The notes beneath the pieces are model-generated. The model had not been told where the DNA came from, made no database searches, and worked only from the letters and a program-made list of their open reading frames with translations. Of a stretch of 64,000 nucleotides of DNA, positions 21,780 to 32,520 are shown piece by piece. The DNA is from Isoetes taiwanensis (Eukaryota; Streptophyta; Lycopodiopsida; Isoetales; Isoetaceae). How positions within the stretch are numbered: position 1 is the first letter of the stretch; the number at the start of each line of letters is the position of its first letter. Where the stretch lies: NCBI GenBank assembly GCA_021234155.1, contig JAJEKV010000015.1, forward strand, positions 10,750,101 through 10,814,100. Reading direction: 5' to 3'. The position numbers and the translations under genes are program-made.

Positions 21780-23401
21780 CATTAGCAATCAGAGTTGGTA
21801 AGCCGTGAGGCGGACCGATGTGGTTTGATTTGTGCCGGGAAGCCGCACTTTTGAACTTGTGGAAGTTGAGGACACGCCGTGGTGGTATGACCCCATTCTT
21901 GACAGTGATAACACTGAGCTTTCGAAGGATCAAAAGGAGGACGTGTGTTGGGTCCCCGTTGTTGCTCTTGTTGCTGATAGAGTTGATTGGGTTGCACCTG
22001 CAGTGGTGGCTGCTGATATTGCGATTGGTGCTGAGGTGTGGTTTGCACTTGATAAACCATCTTGTTGCGGAAAGGTGTAGGATGGGTGCGAGTGCACTCT
22101 TCCGTGGCATGATTGCACATGTTGCATCTTTTACAATGAGGCGGGCCATTGGTGGAGTTGCACTCATTCGCCAAGTGGCCTTGATATTTGCAGATATGGC
22201 ACCAGATCTGACTGCGCTGCGGATTGGCGTGTTGAGGTTGAACAGCAGTCTGGGGAACCATGACGGGTGAAATGAAAGGGAGCTCTTGAAGAGCCACGCC
22301 ATGGGAGGAAACATTGACTGAGTGATTGACAAGATCGATAGCCTGCTCCAAAGTCTTCGGGCGCAGGTATTCAGTCATGAGTCGGATAGCTGGAGGAAGT
22401 CCTTGGAGAAACCAGACCAAGATCTGGCTCTGTGTGGGGTACTCCTTGAGTTTGCTGAGCAGAATGTGAAGTCGATCTGCAAAATCCCGGGCGGACTCCG
22501 TGGGCTCTTGTTGAAGGTCGTTGAGTTGCTTGAGATGAAGTTGATCATCATCTGTGGTCCCATAGTAAGAAAGAAAAGCAGTTCTCATTTCTGACCAATC
22601 TTGTTTCCAGTGGCTTTTGTTGGACATGAGCCATTGATGAGGGGAGCCACGCAGTGTGGTGGAAAAGATGTGGAATTTCAGTTGAGGTTGCGCATGACCA
22701 TTCAGGACAGCCAGAGCCTCAAATTCTTCCATGTGGGCCTGAGCACTTTGGTCTAAGGGTTTGCCTTTCGTGTTGCCAAAGGTAGGATAAGTCAGCTTAA
22801 GGGTTTGAAAGGTAGAAGTAAAAGTGCTGGGCTGGACAGGAACATGATAGTGAGGATATTGAGGTGGAGTTGGAGGTGGTATGGTGCCTGAAAGACCCTG
22901 CTAAAAGGGTTGCTGAGGTGGAGGTACTGGAGGTGCCTGATCATTGGTTTTGAGGTCGGTAAGGTTGTAAACAGGAAGAGTGGTGGGAAATGTAGGGAAG
23001 GGAAATTCCTGGGGAGGAGCAAAAGAGACATGTGGATATCCCTGTCCACCCGTAGGAGATGATGGTTGTGAAGGCAGAGGCGTATGGCCAGAAGACTGAT
23101 GGATGAAGGCATGTTCTGGGGTATGAAAGTAAGGTTGTGCAGGTTGAGCCGGATAGGGCTCCTGATAGTGATGAGGAGACTGAGGCTGTGAGCAATGTTT
23201 GCACGCTGGAGGCGGAGAATTTGGACGAGACATGACACGAGGGGTGGGTGGCGCCGACTGAGCCCTAGACCGAATGTGGCCTCCCTCAATGTCATAAGCA
23301 GATCCATACATGTCACGAACAGCTTCCCTTCGATGATGGCGCTCCAAGCGAGACGCCGTCTGGGAAAGAAGTTCTTCTGGCGTGAAGTTTCGGACAGACA
23401 T
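21780..23401 (-). pseudogene. gag with three zinc knuckles, interrupted by a stop
   Basis: The frame starts with MSVRNFTPEELLSQTASRLE at 23401. A Pro/Gln-rich N-terminal part of 166 codons is ended by a UAG at 22901-22903, beyond which the same frame continues into the capsid-like domain (ALAVLNGHAQPQLKFHIFST; LRGSPHQWL; DFADRLHILLSKLKEYP). Three CCHC-type knuckles follow: CHICKYQGHLANEC, CKRCNMCNHATEEC (one residue short), and CYHCQEWGHTTTAC. Gag packages element RNA. The frame is lost near 21830. The stop is more simply a mutation than programmed readthrough. Confidence 0.85.
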
Positions 23402-23429
23402 GGCGACAGAAGAAAGGAAAATCGAATCA

Positions 23430-23447
23430 GACCCGGCAGCGGCGACA
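23430..23447 (-). promoter_or_regulatory. primer-binding site, tRNA-Asp-like
   Basis: On the minus strand, one base after the 5' LTR, TGTCGCCGCTGCCGGGTC closely matches the complement of the 3' end of plant tRNA-Asp (TGGCGCCGTTGCCGGG pattern), the primer used by many Athila/Tat-type elements. A few mismatches fit the general decay. Confidence 0.65.
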
Positions 23448-23448
23448 G

Positions 23449-24043
23449 TGTTTGGGGTCTGGGTTCGGGAACTCCTGCAAGACAGCCCTCTGTGAGGACC
23501 CTTGGATCTAACAGGAGAATCCGGGGGACTATGTCACGCGGGATTTGCAAGAAGAGAACAAGAAGAAGAAAACAGAACAAAAGAGAACAATGAGAGGAAA
23601 ATGATAAGCTTCCTTGATATCAATGATGAACATACATAAGCTCTCGCAATCGAGAGAAGACTGAAGAGAGACAAGACTCAAAACTCATCTAAAAACTCAT
23701 GTGCTAGCTCTACTCATATATATAGTACAATGGCCTTTGGCCCAATATAGACACTCTGACTGATCTCGGTGCCGACTCCTGGAAGGAGGCCTGATTTGCA
23801 GGAATGCTGGCGGTGCCTCTTGAAGTGCCTAGAATCACGCTGACGCTGACGCGGGCGGTGACGGGCCGTCACTTGTCTGAGCGGCGCCTCTTGTTGACGG
23901 ACGCAGGCTTTGACTGCGTGGTCTGCGGCTTGGTCTTCTGCTGGGCCTTGGACGACTGACCCGTGCCTGTCTATGGATCCTTGAGCTTGACTTGGTCCGT
24001 CGTATGCATGAATAGTCCTGTACCAGGAGGCACAGGACTAACA
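23449..24043 (-). repeat. 5' LTR
   Basis: 595 bp, the partner of 12977-13569. It includes the TATA-like TATATATATGAG at about 23715-23726 on the minus strand, so element transcription would run leftwards. Differences from the 3' LTR cluster around 23905-23940. Confidence 0.93.
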
Positions 24044-24048
24044 GTCAT

Positions 24049-24347
24049 AGACAGGGAAAGAGGGTTTGTAATATGAACCGCACAAAAGCGGCTCATAAAA
24101 CCCCACACAAATTGTCAGTTAAAAGCTGATTGATAACGACGCATCACTGCACGGCCACGAAGCCGAAGTAAAGCGGGATGCCGGTAGTAATAGAAAAAAG
24201 TCAGCCTTCAGAAAAGGCTACATCATAATAGCGTAATGTGCTAGTAGCGCCCTTTTAGGGAGCTCGCCCATGCTACACAAGTCCAGGGGCCTCGCGGCAC
24301 AAGGGACATTAATGTATATTCTATTCTATTCTATTCTATTCTATTAC
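24049..24347 (+). mobile_element. right half of the split (ATTCT)n-tailed repeat
   Basis: This continues the 12837-12976 sequence after removal of the LTR element. It contains two small hairpins (CCGCACAAAAGCGG; AGCCTTCAGAAAAGGCT) and ends in six or so TTCTA/ATTCT units (24317-24345), a tail type also found on the LINE at 39.93-39.95 kb. Confidence 0.5.
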
Positions 24348-26163
24348 ATATTGCTACATGTTTTACATCCGACATATTATTATTTACAAAATATAACATC
24401 AACTCATCCAAGTGTGAAGTCACGTTGTTTGTTCTTAGCCCCGAAGGGGCAAATTTGTTTTTTAACCTATAACAAAAACCATTACATTAAATTAAATTAA
24501 ACCATTACATTAAACCATTATATTACCTTTAAATTAAATCCCCCTTCAAACCCCCTTTGGTTTGGGTGCATATTCACACGGGGGGTGACGTACCTAGCGA
24601 GTCCAGTGCGTCCCACCGAATGGTGCCTGTGACTCAGGAGGTATCAGACCTATACCCGGCCCACACGCGGTGACCGACTAGAAGCCTAGCACACTATAGG
24701 TGCCCCAATAGCCACGCTCAGCAAAATTACACCTCCACTTCACCATTGTGTCCGTTATATGGAGCTCAATCTTGGCATAACATCCACAGCTAGGTGGGTT
24801 CTTGTACACAGGTCGCATTTATTGGGATTTATGGGATCTTAGCTAGAAACATCTTTATTACTACTAGCCTTTCGGTCTCTACCCTCCCTTATCCCACAAG
24901 CACAAGGAGGTGCAGCAAAGGAACTACCATACATCGTAAATCCATTCATAACTTCAAATAGAACATCAATATGAGACTAATCATTCATCTACGCAAACAA
25001 GGGTTAATCCTTAAATAGAATCTCAAGCTAACTAAGCCTACTAACCAGTATCAGATCTACTATCTTCCAGGTCCCCCATGCTCCTCTAATTGAATAGATT
25101 CCTTCTCCTTCTCCAATTACCCCCAAATCGATTTGGGGCAAATTTGAGGTGGAAGATCCAATTTGGGTTAGCTTGGGGCAAGTTCTTTTGGGCCCAAGTG
25201 GCATTTAATTACTAATTAGTTGTATCATTTTTTATTCTTCCATGAATCTACCATAGCAATTTTGGACTTAAACTTTATTTAGCCTTCTTACGATCCATGT
25301 GTTTCTAACAAATTACATCGTTTTGTTTAGTACTTACTGCTCTTTTGTTAAAGTTTCACATATCTAAGAAAATTACTAGACTGAGTCAGAATAGAAGTCA
25401 TACGCAATTAAGGCGATGCTGTAGAGACGTGTCTCTAGATGGGTTTTGATATATCCTTATACATTTGTTCTTTATATCAAGATAATGCAACATTTTGAAA
25501 GACTCTAGAAGACGGACAATTTGATAGTTGAATATGTGATGCATTGATTAAATGCAAAGGCCATACCAATCATTAATTTGATATGATTGGTAGTAGTAAG
25601 ATGTCCAATTGTGTAGGTTGAAGCATGAGTGCATTCTTGATAAAACATTGAACGTCATAAGACTCGTGCTTGAGAACACAAGGCATACGTCCCTAGCAAA
25701 TGGGTGCCCGACAATGCCATGCCAGATATATGTCACACATGTGTCCATATGAACTTTCAATGTATGCTCCTTACATGTTATTGGTGCATAAGGATTGTGT
25801 TGAAAGCTATGCATGTAGAAACCAAGGATGGAGTGTGCATGCTTAATGAGTGTGTTCATAATTGTTGGCATTTTGCACAAATTTCCAACAATATTAGCCA
25901 TACTGCAGAATGACAAATGATGTCATAAATTGACGGTGGGTTGCCATGGGCTCAAATTAATGTTTCATTTTTCAAGCATACACCCACCTCTAAGCATGAA
26001 TTAGGGTCTTAAACAATTGACAATCTCTTGTTCTTTCGTACAATTGTGGCTATCTCTAGGTCGGAGCTAGGTTTAAAGAGCTCTATTTTCTTATGGCATG
26101 TGGCCAATTATAGATACACATATTCCTTGCTGTAAACTGTGGTATACACTTCAATAAGTTATA
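24348..26163. other. intergenic, one GC-richer repeat-like block
   Basis: 24541-24910 is GC-richer with short motifs typical of old repeat DNA and no coding pattern. 24911-26163 is AT-rich with no recognisable gene on either strand. Confidence 0.45.
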
Positions 26164-26890
26164 TTTTTTCCCTCTTATGGTATGCGACAAATTGTAGACA
26201 CAAATGCACCTGTACTTGGTAATTCCCGGTGGTCTTTCATTGCTCCTGGATATGACTCAGTCAATCCCAGTGCCGAGGATAGGCTCGAGAAGCTTCGCAG
26301 GCTCCACGACGATCTTCATACCATCTCCCAGGCCCAAGCACGTTATCGGTATCATGTAGATCAGCACCGTCAGGATACTCCTTATTTTGCAGTTGGTAAT
26401 CTTATTTGGCTCTTGCGTCGGAACTTGCGGACAGCTCGCCCTTGTAACAAGCCCAACTACTGGCGTTTAGGTCCTATCGGATCATTGAACGAGTTGGTGA
26501 TGCTGCTTTCCATCTTGAGCTTCCGCCATCAGTTCAACTTCATCCATTGTTCCATGTGTCTTTGTGTGAACCCTATATGACGAATCCATCTCCAGATCGA
26601 GTACCTCCACCTCCACCACCAGTCGAGATGGATGATCATGAGGAATTTGAAGTTCGAGAAATTTTAGACTCCAAGTTTCTACGACGTCGTCTTTATTATT
26701 TGGTCGATTGGGAAGGTTACTCACCAAGTGATAGAACCTGGGAGCCTGTTGCGAATCTGACTAATGCTCCTGATAAAGTTGCAGAGTTTCACTGACGTTA
26801 CTCGGATAAGCCAAGTTTGAGTACTCCAGCTCCAGCTCCAGCTCCGAGGACTCGTCGTCGGCGTAGGACGGGGATGGTACGATGACCAGC
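26164..26890 (+). pseudogene. chromovirus integrase C-terminus and chromodomain, copy 1
   Basis: 26182-26450 encodes the end of a Ty3 chromovirus integrase (QAQARYRYHVDQHRQDTPYF, then VGNLIWLLRRNL), with the frame then slipping. From 26630 a chromodomain follows: EEFEVREILDSKFLRRRLYY, LVDWEGYSPSDRTWEP, ANLTNAPDKVAEFH, with the aromatic cage residues expected for a methyl-lysine-histone reader. A stop at 26793-26795 ends it just before the Pro/Ala/Arg-rich tail. Upstream pol domains are missing. Chromodomains direct such elements to heterochromatin. Confidence 0.8.
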
Positions 26891-27146
26891 AGTCGAGATG
26901 GATGATCATGAGGAATTTGAAGTTCGAGAAATTTTAGACTCCAAGTTTCTACGACGTCGTCTTTATTATTTGGTCGATTGGGAAGGTTACTCACCAAGTG
27001 ATAGAACCTGGAAGCCTGCTGCGAATCTGACTAATGCTCCTGATAAAGTTGCGGAGTTTCATCGACGTTACCCGGATAATACTCCAGCTCCAGCTCCAGC
27101 TCCAGTTCCGAGGACTCGTCGTCGGCGTAGGACGGGGATGGTGTGA
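26891..27146 (+). pseudogene. tandemly duplicated chromodomain, copy 2
   Basis: A 270-bp unit beginning AGTCGAGATGGATGATCATG at 26621 is repeated at 26891. Copy 2 keeps the full chromodomain (MDDHEEFEVREILDS to KVAEFHRRYPDN) and its tail TPAPAPAPVPRTRRRRRTGM without the copy-1 stop, ending TGA at 27144-27146. The copies are nearly identical, so duplication was recent and local. Confidence 0.85.
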
Positions 27147-27201
27147 TGACCATACGGGGATTCGTATCATACGAGCATTATACTCGTATATGGTCGTCAC
27201 A
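27142..27201. repeat. 60-bp palindrome at the end of the chromovirus coding
   Basis: TGTGATGACCATA at the left pairs with TATGGTCGTCACA at the right (one wobble), and ATACGAG with CTCGTAT inside. It starts on the last codons of the chromodomain frame, where the 3' LTR would be expected to begin. It may be an LTR-terminal structure or an independent small palindromic insertion. Confidence 0.7.
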
Positions 27202-27220
27202 CGAATGCAAAAAAGTAGTT

Positions 27221-27293
27221 GCATGGTGCAAGGTTTGAACTCACAACCTTCTAGTTGAGAGTCAAGCACTTTTGCCAAGTGCGCTATCAATAC
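27221..27293 (-). other. tRNA-like sequence, degenerate
   Basis: The minus strand gives 73 nt with an A-box-like TAGCGCACTTGGC, a D-stem GCGC/GTGC, a T-arm GTGAG-TTCAAAC-CTTGC and a B-box-like GAGTTCAAACC. The acceptor stem (GTATTGA with ACCATGC) has mismatches and the anticodon stem does not pair, so it is not a working tRNA. It could be a decayed tRNA-Lys/Glu-like gene or a tRNA-derived SINE head. Confidence 0.45.
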
Positions 27294-27680
27294 TTATTAA
27301 AAACATTTTCTTACGTCTTCTTCATATGCAGGGCTGTTCCCAGGAGGTTTTAGAATACTCTAGAACCTACATGCATGCACGACACTTGGCGTGATCTCAT
27401 CTATCGCGATCCTGACCGTTGGCCTAGATATATAAGGAGGCACATCCTTCTTATCGAACCATTCTAGTCTTGAGCTTTCTAGGCATCTGTCTCGTGTTCC
27501 TACTTGCCTTCGGGCCATTGTACTCTTGATTCCTGTTCATATATCAGATTCTTTGCCGCTCTTAGCGTATTTCTTTCGTATTTCTTGCATTTTCCTTGTT
27601 CTCGTCTAGGTTCATGGCAACTACAACTAAAGACTAGAGTCCACTAGAGGGGTTGTGCTTCCTCAAATATGTTTCAGACA
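27294..27680 (+). other. possible LTR remnant of the chromovirus
   Basis: TATATAAGG at about 27431-27439, a pyrimidine-rich stretch after it (CTTGAGCTTTCTAGGCATCTG; CTCGTGTTCC) and its position after the chromodomain fit an LTR with promoter and R/U5 region. No second LTR is present and the boundaries are not clear. Confidence 0.4.
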
Positions 27681-29660
27681 CTAGCTTGGTAGAATGGGCA
27701 GAGCAACTTCATCTAAAAAAATCCAAAAGAGTCAAAGCAGAACAACAGTGAACTCCTTACAAGCCATTGAAAATAGCATTTCCTTGGGCTTTAACCAAAT
27801 ATAGCTTTTTTTTTTTAACAAAGTATCGTGATTCAAAACATTAGTCTAAAGCAGTTGTAGGACGAACCTTCTGGATGGCCTAACACCTTCCATCAACCCC
27901 AGAACCCAGCAACTCCAAGCAATGCTACAGTAACACCTTCAGTAGGGGAAGAAGAGGATTGTATCATGTACCTTAGATGAAGATGCAAGAATGAGCCTTG
28001 TGGTAATATCATACAAAAGGCAGATTGATTGCTCTTTCAACTGAGGATGATGACAAAGGTCGACCTTTTTGGATTGCAAAAATAATTGACACAATCAAAG
28101 AAGAAGGGTTGGTAACTAAATTCAAGGTTCATTAGTTTGTTACAGGTGCAGTAAATGTTTTTGAGAGAAGGTAGGAGTTAGAAATGAGAACTCAAGGAAA
28201 GGGGAAAGAAGCTAAGAAAGTGCGTTGTAAGGATGCGCTAAACCTCCGAGAAGTTCATATATTGTGTCATAAATTCAAATTGATATTCGATAATCGTCTC
28301 GTCAGAGGACAATCGAATTGCTCAAGAAGGCTTATAATTATGAGGAGGAAGGTGAAGAGGGGAGTGGCGGTGGCAATGCTTCACTCTCAGTTGATAGTGA
28401 CGAAGAAGATAACTCAAGCACTTCCTCAAGTGATAGTGAAGGAAGTGAAGGTATAAATGAGCATGATGATGTACTCGATCCTTCTTTCATCACTCTTCAA
28501 ACTTTTATACATAATTGAGTCTTTTGAAATATATTGTGAATTTTATAGTCGAGGAACAACAGGTTATTTAGAAACAGCCTTTTCGGACTTTCAAGTTGGA
28601 GGGAATGCAATATGCACGGAGATAGACCTTTCTATAAACGTGGACCTTTATGAAAGCCGCATTAGATGTTTGCCTACTCTGAAGGGGGCTTGAAGGGTTT
28701 GAAGGACGCATGTAATGCCATTTTTCACCGGGACTTCTCTGGTTCTTTATGATGATGTATGTTCTGGGCCAAAACAATAAATTTTGCGGCTGAGTTTGTA
28801 GGTTTCACATCCCACCAGTTGATTAATACATGATATGCACTATTAAATATTGTTTGAAAGATTTTTTAGATTACAGCCCTACAGATCGATTTGCTTTGCC
28901 CTTGTCTTGCCCAATTTGATTCAAACTTTGTATCTGCCTCATTTGATTTTATTTTCTAAGCTTCACTATGAAAGAAAGGGCCACTAATAAGGAGAGATTT
29001 AGTGTAAGGATGGCCATCAAGAAGAAACTGCCTCTTTCTAAAGAATTATTACTGATAAAGGAGGTCTCCCGTACCTGCTCGGTCTAACGTAGTTCCTTAG
29101 TCAGGGGCAAGGTAATTTTGGCGTTCTGATAGATTTTCCATCTTCTCTTTTTGGTCCGCAGCAGTCTCTTAGGACTAGGAGAAGCAGGTCTAGTACATCT
29201 ACCTTCCAAGACCGGGAGGATCTCCAAAGTGCACTAGACCTGCAAGTTCAATGTTCCCACCTACACTTATGATTGTGTCCGTTGTGAGATTAGGGTAGAA
29301 TTAGAGAATACTTCTTAAAAGAATATGCAAACCTTGTTCACAAAAATGCAAAACTTATATCATCTCAATCTTGAACCTCGAGCAATAGATTGATTTCAGG
29401 CGATACTGATTGAACCAAGAAACTTATTTAAAGATTATATTGCATGGTAGAATCTGCTGCATAAAACCATCAAGATTGGGCTATAGATTCTGATTGATTA
29501 GACATGTTCAAACAAAAACATTTTCAGATTGTTGATTGAGTGGGCAACCATCAGCTAAAAGCACCTTGTTTTTTGTGATCTCCCACTTCTCGAATAGTTG
29601 AGAATACATACGTACATAAAACTACATTTATGATCCTGGCAATTGAGGTTGGATAGTTGT
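27681..29660. other. intergenic with a decayed coding remnant
   Basis: About 28013-28135 reads + strand as GRLIALSTEDDDKGRPFWIA then KIIDTIKEEG, like a small beta-rich (BAH-like) domain. After one stop it continues with MRTQGKGKEAKKVRCKDALN, REVHILCHKFKLIFDNRLV and an acidic Ser-rich tail (28318-28518). From memory this resembles the C-terminal part of large transposase-like proteins common in mosses and ferns, the possible counterpart of the N-terminal part at 35654-36307. 29041-29235 contains a 10-bp inverted repeat (CAGGTCTAGT / ACTAGACCTG). No intact gene is seen. Confidence 0.35.
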
Positions 29661-29731
29661 GGAACATTCATCTCAAAGTTGAACTTTATTCAGTTTTACA
29701 CACGTAGAACAAGAATAACATGCAGAATAAA

Positions 29732-30436
29732 TTACACAAAATGTTGCAGCAAAGCAAGTGCTACAAAAAGAAGTGCACAAGGAACAAGTTGCAATGAAGA
29801 ATTGGATTGTGTGGTTCCTTTGGTAGCAGTGGCTGCAGCTGCAAGCACGTAAACAGGCAATTAGAAAAAAATGCATTACTAAGAAATATTGCTTTGTATA
29901 GTACAAGCTTTTACAAAAAGAAAAAAACGGTGCCAAGAAAAAGAGAGATTATGAATAGAAACTACCTGATGGAACGTGATTGGAAGCATTACTTTTGTGG
30001 GCCTCTGGTGGTGCAGCAGATTGACCAAGTAAAGCTAAGAAGTAGAAGAAAAAACAGACATTTTAGTGAAAAAATGATTGAGAACGCAAAAATTTATGAA
30101 GTCAATGCAGAAATATAAGCAACCTGGACAACGTTTGGCATCAGCATTTACTTTGCACATTGTAGGCAGCATCATAGCAGCAGAAGTATTAAGTCCAGAG
30201 CCAGATGAGGAGGAGCTTTGAGAGTCTAAAATCTGGCACAGACAAACAGGCTTATTTGTATGAGCATACGACAAGCCCTTGCAGCAATCTGAACTTGGCT
30301 CGGCAACTTGCATCTGTATATATGACAAGCATGGTGTAAGCTTCCCTATCACATCTGAACAATCAGGGACATCTCCATATGCCACCATTATCATTGTAAT
30401 GGCCATTGCCAACATGCACGCCATACTTCTGGTCAT
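29732..30436 (-). CDS. GPI-anchored non-specific lipid transfer protein (LTPG), 3 exons
   Basis: Coding exons on the minus strand are 30124-30436, 29966-30034 and 29732-29838, joined by GT-AG introns with matching phase. Exon 1 encodes a signal peptide (MTRSMACMLAMAITMIMVAY) and the eight-cysteine fold: C-Xn-C-Xn-CC-Xn-CLC-Xn-C-Xn-C, seen as DVPDCSDVIGKLTPCLSY, SSDCCKGL, KPVCLCQI, LPTMCKV, AKRCP. Exon 2 is a Pro/Ala/Ser/Asn-rich linker (AAPPEAHKSNASNHVPS). Exon 3 ends in a hydrophobic tail (LVPCALLFVALALLQHFV) typical of a GPI-attachment signal. The protein would be exported, lipid-anchored to the outer plasma membrane, and carry wax or cutin lipids. About 162 residues, normal for the family. 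I prefer ATG 30436 because it gives a compact signal peptide; an in-frame ATG at 30490 lies upstream, perhaps in a 5' leader intron. Confidence 0.9.
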
Positions 30437-32520
30437 CTTCAGATGCTGTATAACAGAAAACAATACACTATTCATCAGCATAAGCAGCATAATAACACAA
30501 ACCTAGAAAAAACCCAGTTCATGAAGCCCTTGCATTTGGTCTAGATTAGCAATCAATAACTATGAAAATGAAGAAAATACAGAGCAGAAACAGGGCAATT
30601 GAGAAAAACCCAGTCCATAAGACACACATAGATATGATGCATATCAAGATCATATAGAGCAGAAAGATTACTAAAAGAAGAAAAGGAAAGGCCTTAATAT
30701 TAAACCTTGGAATGGATGAAGAGAAGCATATCTGATGAAAGAGAGTTTTATGATCATTACCAGAATAGAGCTTATAAGAAGATCCAAGAAGAAGGTCGGT
30801 GCAAACTGCAAGCTCCCCACCTGGCTGAATGAAAGAGACGAAGGTGTTTATGTAATATTTTCCGAAGATTTTCGTAGTTCGAGACTCTTTAAAAGATTCT
30901 TAGACGAGTCATCTTCACTTACGTCCAAATTTTCGGCCTGGATGCTGATGCACTGTAAATGTTGCCATTAATTTCGCTGAGAAGTCAGTCAGAAGAATGA
31001 TGCTGGATTCTAATAATTCATACATACAAGAACCTATTCTTGAGCTTTCTAGGTTTTACGTTATTTTTTGGGGCGCTTTCTAGATCAGGTCTTGGTCGAG
31101 GTAGGCTAGGGTTGGTTTACTTATTAGATATGCTACGGGCCCATCTCCATTAGGCGCTTTACAGATTTCCTGTGCCACATTGCAATCCCGATTGCTTGAT
31201 TTCGGGTTCCTATTAGTTTCACCGGAACTGAATTGGGCTGGATCGGGCAAAATTTTCAGATACTCCTTCAGTGAATCTAGTTTGTGAGAAGAGGTATGCG
31301 TATTGGTTTGGAAGACTGCTTTCTATTAAAATTGGCCACAGACTCATATATTCTTGCAGCCAGGAGCGACATCTCAGAGGTGCATTATATGTGTTTGGCT
31401 ACTTTAGTGAAAAAAAAACAGGCCTTCTCTTGCAATGGGAGATTCACATCTGACCAGGAACAAACAAGTGGTGGAGCTGCTATGTAATGGGAAATCAGCA
31501 TTGGGAATACCATTGGAGATTACAAGCTTGTGCATGGAATCACAGTTGCACATGCAGGTAAATCTATTGCTAAAGTTCACAAATTTGGAGAAGCTTCCAT
31601 GAGTAAAGATGCGGATAGAAGAATGCTGAACAATTCAACGTTGGAATGTTGGATTCTTCATGTGTGCCCATTAAACATACTCCAACAATCCAACATTCAA
31701 GAAGTAGCTTTCAATGTCCTTGGCTTGTCAAATGACTTCTTCATTCCTCCTGCAGAGATGACTGTAAGATCTCTCAGAGAAGCGCGCGATTTGTCATATG
31801 AGAAATAAGCAATTAGACTTAGCGACACCATTCAGTAGGGTTTAGATGATTGAACTTTAGGCTTTTGTACTACAAGGAATTTTTTGACCCACATGTTGGA
31901 CAGGTGTAACCAACCCCATGGTCTACAATGGATAGAATAAAAACCGTCACATCTGTACAACCCCAGGATTCCACTAATCGGGCTAGTGTTAATTGGCCCA
32001 ATTTGATTTGCTTTGGCTCCGGCTGCATCTGCACTTCTCCACCATAGCCAAGCCGAACTCACCCTTAAGCATGAATTCATTAATTAGAGAAATTTGGAAT
32101 TCTCGTTTAGCATGAAATAGGTTAGCGGGTAGCCATATAGTGCAAAAACTACTACCAATTGAGTAAAAGTTGGCGTTTTTTTGCACAAATTCTGCAAAGG
32201 CTTCGGTCTTATTCGGAAATATAGTTTTTACTGCTAATGCAAAGGTTCACCGCGAGTATAACGTAGTAGGAGGGAGTGTTAAAACTTCTCGCAAGAAGCT
32301 TAACGATGTTTTCTGCGGTGAAAGGGAGACAAAATAATGTGCCTTTTATTAAAACCATATGAGAGCATTGTGTTAAAAGAAGGTACCGAGGAGCAAGGAT
32401 ATCACACAAAATTCAAAGATTTAAAGCCATATAATTGTTACTGAGAGGATCGCTGGTCGCGATTATTTTTAGCATTAAACATATGGTAAAAGATATGGGT
32501 AAAGACAAAACCAAAGTTCC
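30437..32520. other. intergenic, no gene recognised
   Basis: 30437-31000 would hold the LTPG promoter, with no clear TATA close to the start. About 31510-31808 is open on the + strand with a coding-like composition (YKLVHGITVAHAGKSIAKV; LNNSTLECWILHVCPLN) that I do not recognise. The rest is AT-rich. Confidence 0.4.

Larger units (their letters stand above)
12977..24043 (-). mobile_element. Ty3-type LTR retrotransposon, nearly complete, coding decayed
   Basis: The element is 11,067 bp long. It has two near-identical LTRs (12977-13569 and 23449-24043) that begin TGTTAG and end AACA on the coding (minus) strand, and a 5-bp target duplication GTCAT at 12972-12976 and 24044-24048. Order on the minus strand is 5' LTR, primer-binding site, gag, protease, RT, RNase H, integrase, accessory region, polypurine tract, 3' LTR. 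RT/RNase H before integrase places it in the Ty3/Metaviridae type. There is no chromodomain at the integrase end, and the tRNA-Asp-like primer site resembles Athila/Tat-type plant elements. Several frameshifts and at least one in-frame stop show it is no longer autonomous, although the LTRs differ at only about a dozen or slightly more positions by eye, so insertion was fairly recent. Confidence 0.92.

Noticed and set aside
20111-23593. Long + strand frames opposite gag and pol (for example 19868-20491, 21818-22270)
   Set aside because: Shadow frames of the minus-strand retrotransposon genes; they show no family motifs.
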